64,000 bases of DNA, from assembly GCA_024336345.1 (NCBI GenBank), contig JANFOG010000014.1:1-64000 (forward strand), read 5' to 3'. The position numbers and the translations under genes were made by a program. The number at the start of each line of letters is the position of its first letter. Positions within the stretch are counted from its first letter, which is position 1. Below the pieces are notes generated by a model. It was not told the DNA's origin. It ran no database searches and was given only the letters and a program-made list of their open reading frames with translations. Source of the stretch: Mariannaea sp. PMI_226. Its lineage: Eukaryota > Ascomycota > Sordariomycetes > Hypocreales > Nectriaceae. Below are positions 60,668-64,000 of this stretch, one piece after another.

Positions 60668-60799
60668 ATGAAGAGCGCCGCCATCTCCTACACTTTTGTT
60701 GGCGCCGTGGGTGCGCAGATTACGACCGCCCCCGACATCTCCAACGTCGATGGTAAACAGTCAGATCCTCAGTCCAACAGCTGCATCGATGCCGCCGAG
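60668..60799 (+). CDS. Possible secreted-protein fragment
   Basis: A 44-codon frame starts MKSAAISYTFVGAVGAQITT, which reads as a signal peptide, and stops at 60800-60802; the same frame continues open to 61078. It is head to head with the membrane-protein gene, 264 bp apart. It is either a short remnant or a gene with unresolved introns. Confidence 0.2.
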
Positions 60800-60804
60800 T
60801 AGGT

Positions 60805-61486
60805 GAAACGACGCGGTGGGATTGTCAACCACGACCCACGCGCCATCCCGCCGGCCTATCTTCCTTGCGCTTGCTACAGTTCGGGACATCCATTGTCCCC
60901 TTTGTACTCTACATGCTCGACTTACTTATCCTACGGTGGCACCACCTGGCGCACCGTCGAGGATGGATATGACGGTAAACAACACCCCACTCCCCCCCCT
61001 AAGCGAAGATATGAGAAAGTAATGAACGGCATTGTGCCAGCAAGCTCAATGCTAGCCGCCGAAAGCTCTCCGATATAATGCTGACACAATGTCCAGGCAT
61101 ACAACCTTGATCAGGAGCTCTATTATAAGACACGCATTAGGTAGGTATCCTAAGGGACATACCGGACGACCATATAGCCCCTATATCCCTTGTCGTCTGT
61201 TAACCCTTCGATTGGCCAATTCATGTTTCCTTTCCGACTCAGTCACAGAAGGCCCAGCCATTCATACGTGTTATTTTCTAGCCCGCACCTTGATACTAGA
61301 TAAACTCATGGCATTCTCATCTGAGTATGTGAATTTTAGAGATATCTTAGACTTATAAGACGAAAATTCAGGAAGAGCAAAGATAAGTTATTTTATAGCT
61401 TAGACTATCAGTTTTTAGCCTCTAATAGTTTACTCGTACTCCCTATTTCCCCTCTTGTCGCAACCCACATTCATCTCGCAACTAAC
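60805..61486. other. Intergenic, no gene supported
   Basis: Open frames in three phases overlap; none has a domain. Only the in-frame continuation of the fragment at 60668 is worth noting. Confidence 0.4.
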
Positions 61487-61724
61487 TTAGCAGCAGTAAG
61501 CTCGCTAGGTATACGCAATTAGCATTCTTCTAACTCTAACCTTGGCAATAGAAAGCATTTCTTACGTTCTGGCACACGGGGGTGCAGACCTCGCAGCAAA
61601 TGGTTCCATCACTCTTGAAAATGACGGTAGCTCTGTCTTCGACATCGGAAGAGCCAGGAATAGCGACTGCAGCAACAGCACTAACAAAAGCGGCAATAGT
61701 AAGAGAAAGTGTGGTGAGCTTCAT
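61487..61724 (-). CDS. Tiny secreted Cys-rich protein, about 58 residues
   Basis: The start at 61724 opens a clear signal peptide (MKLTTLSLTIAAFVSAVAA). The mature chain ends with closely spaced cysteines (CCEVCTPVC). Two endings are possible: unspliced to 61536, adding one more Cys, or spliced (61724-61566, then 61504-61487 over a GTAAGA...CTAG intron) to end RAYCC, which gives six Cys in total in a compact pattern. The spliced form is preferred because of the good donor and the Cys pairing. It is a candidate effector or defence peptide. Confidence 0.6.
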
Positions 61725-61829
61725 TTCGTAGTTGTTGTTTGTCAAGCGGATTTGTTGGTCTCAGTAAGATTGATGTAAGAACTAGTTATATCGTGTTGAG
61801 TGAAGAATGATGACGAGTAACAGCGAGGA

Positions 61830-61837
61830 TATTTATA
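61830..61837 (-). promoter_or_regulatory. TATA-like box before the tiny Cys-rich gene
   Basis: TATAAATA on the minus strand, 105 bp upstream of the start codon at 61724. Confidence 0.4.
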
Positions 61838-63825
61838 CATATCTTAAGACCTATTAACAACCTCATTCTTCGTCTACGCACGGCCTTAACAGTCCGAACA
61901 ACCCGATTTTCCATCTACCAAGGGCATGATGAAAGCCACGAAGACTCTAGTCTGTCACTCACACGACGACTTGGAGACTTCCGTACAAGACTACTATTGT
62001 ACCGTTGCAACCACTGAGTGGCACAGAATGAAGGCAATTCTCCCCTTTCACAATCCTACCTACCTGTCCTGGTAACTGATGCAGACCATGATGTATTACC
62101 TACCTATATGGGTTATTCACTTTGTGTTTTACCATAGCATTCCGGGTTGCTGCATGGCTGTTGTGCTGGCAGTCTCGGAATTTGATAATTGCTTATCAAG
62201 GATTACATCACCACTATTTTCTCTTAGCTTCTTTACTTGTCTTTCTTGCCTGCCTATCTCGGCTATTGACACAATCTATCGGCCCAGCTATCTTCTTACC
62301 TATTCCGGCAAATATAGTCTAGAATGCATCTTAGGCTTTGGGTTGTCTTATTAGACGAAACTGTATTAGACTGCGTTTCTAAAAAGCGAGTAAGGAGAAC
62401 CCTTTGCCCAGCGAAACAGCTGCCGAAAGAAACCTCATCCTAGTCCTATTTTACCTAAGATCAAGAACCCAGCAATTTAAATCCCTATTTACAAACCCTA
62501 ACGCTACGTTGAGTGCATTCTGTTATGACGTGTCTAAACACCTTAGTACGTAAATGCCTCTAATTCTATGCATTGCTGTTAAACCCAAATACGTCCAATT
62601 TCTTTCCCCTTTTTACCTCTCCGGAGACAAAGTTGACGCTATCCGTTTGATTATCATCTTTATCTGGCTCCTGCCTTATCTCTGCTTCAAGTCTCTATAC
62701 CACTTCATCCCAGATCATGCTCCCCAGCTTGATTATCACATACGAATGATCTGCAAAGCCAAACTCAACGCTGATGTGCATGTCTTGTGGCATGTCATAG
62801 TTGTGCTCTCAACACGTCTATATCCAATTAACCCTTCCTAGTATCTTTCTTAATGAAACCGTCTTGGGATGAACTGGGCCATGCACATGTTGTGGAGCAC
62901 GCACTGTGAAGAATAGTGCTGAATTGTCGGAGGAGGCTGGGAAGTCTCCATTTGTTTCTGCTGGACCTAGGAGCCGCCTTCGGCAAACGAGATGATACGT
63001 GGTAAGGAAGTTTTCTCGGCTGTGAGCAAGATCCTAACTAATCATACCCGTCAGAGAGACTTAGATGGCATCGTGGTGTGGCTAGGCTCCGGCGCGGGTG
63101 GGGAAATCGGTGAGTACATGGGGAATTCCAGCGGTACTGTCATGAACGTGTCACAGCTCGCGGATTTCTCAGACTGGACGAAACATTGTATTAACAACTA
63201 AATTGATGTGAGAATAGTTTGAATTGGCGTTTGTCATCATATTTTGCTAAATATTTGTTGAGATTACACTCCCCTATTATGCCAGCCACTTGCAATGGCC
63301 TCTACAGGGTAAGCTTTCTCCGATGTTGGAGAGCAGAGTAATTGATCATCGATACCTTTTCTGAGCGGAACTTGACACATTGATTTTCTCAGCAACTTCC
63401 ATTAGGAAAAGAAAAGGGGAGTCTGAGTCAATTAATGGACATTAATGAGTGAGCCAGAATATTGCCATCTAATTGTTACTACTCTTTGCAATTTTCACGA
63501 AGTATATCCGTAATAGTCTATAACTTGGAGCTATTTCGTCCCAGATAATTGCAAGCCTTCTGGTAAAGTCGGTAATAATATTCTTTATGGAGCCTTTTCC
63601 TTGTTCTTGGTTTCCTTGGCGGAAGGAGATAGTGCACTTGTTGCAAAGACGAATGTCTCTCGTGTGGCTTCAGAGGCCTTTTATACCCGTTGCGACAACG
63701 TTACGTTCCATTATTCTCAGCTGTGAAGGCTGGTCGCTGCTGCGCTATTGGTGGCAATAATGGTAAGAAGTTCAATAATAAAAACGAAGTCTTCGTGAAC
63801 GGTAAAACACGTGTTTTTCATTTTA
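61838..63825. other. 2.0 kb spacer, no gene supported
   Basis: Frames at 62079, 62554 and 62992 (plus) have no domain or homology sign. No repeat copy was noticed. Confidence 0.4.
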
Positions 63826-64000
63826 CTAAGTGCGATTATTGGAAGCTGCAATTCGACATACTGCTTTGTGCTCTTTGTAATGAGCAACTTGACAGGCCCG
63901 CCCGCAATACATAACGGATTTGCACCTCCCACAGAACATCAACTGCACGCCAGCCTTTGCACAGTTTGCGCATCGTCCGGGTGCCGATAGCGAACCGCTA
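63826..64000 (-). CDS. C-terminus of a MYND zinc-finger protein, cut by the right edge
   Basis: The minus-strand frame runs in from base 64000 and stops at 63826. It holds a complete MYND finger: CANCAKAG, FCGRC, a YC pair, CQ and the final H...C (HKAVC). Only a short tail follows, so the finger lies at the extreme C-terminus. MYND proteins mostly mediate protein contacts; in fungi many have no other known domain. The rest of the gene is outside the window, so nothing more can be said. Confidence 0.75.
   Translation of the reverse strand, partial: SGSLSAPGRCANCAKAGVQLMFCGRCKSVMYCGRACQVAHYKEHKAVCRIAASNNRT

Noticed and set aside
62992..63201. 69-codon plus frame near the right end
   Set aside because: Composition is protein-like but no family, start context or intron supports it.

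Overview
The window is from a filamentous ascomycete (Pezizomycotina). The evidence is short GT-AG introns of 47-141 nt with CTAAC/CTGAC-type branch sites, and typical fungal families: a Zn2Cys6 regulator, a CYP65-like P450, a siderophore-type MFS carrier, a NodB/CBM18 chitin deacetylase and an OrsD-type protein. One 4 kb block looks destroyed by repeat-induced point mutation (RIP). Genus and species cannot be fixed from sequence alone. Introns were placed by eye from frame and splice signals; every multi-exon model offered as a full CDS closes to a whole number of codons.

Left flank (1-11.4 kb). An 880-codon open frame on the minus strand runs off the left edge. It has the N-terminal zinc fingers of OrsD-type proteins, which in fungi are often fused to RecQ-like telomere-linked helicases. 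Next to it are five 12-bp units built on TTAGGG-like cores, then a non-LTR retrotransposon with N-terminal C2H2 fingers, a YLDD reverse transcriptase and a frameshifted restriction-like endonuclease. After that come about 4 kb of AT-rich, stop-riddled retroelement debris and an LTR-like end. This resembles a subtelomeric assembly.

Metabolic and transport block (11.4-29 kb). It holds a P450, a siderophore-type transporter with a 24-nt exon, a membrane-anchored TAP-like alpha/beta hydrolase, an amidohydrolase-3 enzyme, a Zn2Cys6 regulator and an MFS exporter. The last three sit together and could be a small regulated catabolic or detoxification unit. No PKS, NRPS or terpene synthase is visible.

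Secreted-protein block (30-62 kb). Small, mostly signal-peptide-bearing genes are scattered among repeats and long empty spacers: a carbohydrate-binding-like protein, two paralogous cysteine-rich proteins of an unrecognised family (36.2-37.2 and 40.5-41.1 kb), several small secreted proteins, a DUF3472-like protein, a chitin deacetylase with three CBM18 modules and a single-pass membrane protein. Two enzymes lie among them: an intact FAD-dependent halogenase with no neighbouring synthase, and a GH32 invertase-like enzyme without a signal peptide. The right edge cuts a MYND zinc-finger gene.

Overall this is an accessory, repeat-rich, probably subtelomeric region enriched for secreted and specialised-metabolism genes. 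The most notable items are the telomere-type assembly at the left, the paired secreted paralogues and the orphan halogenase.
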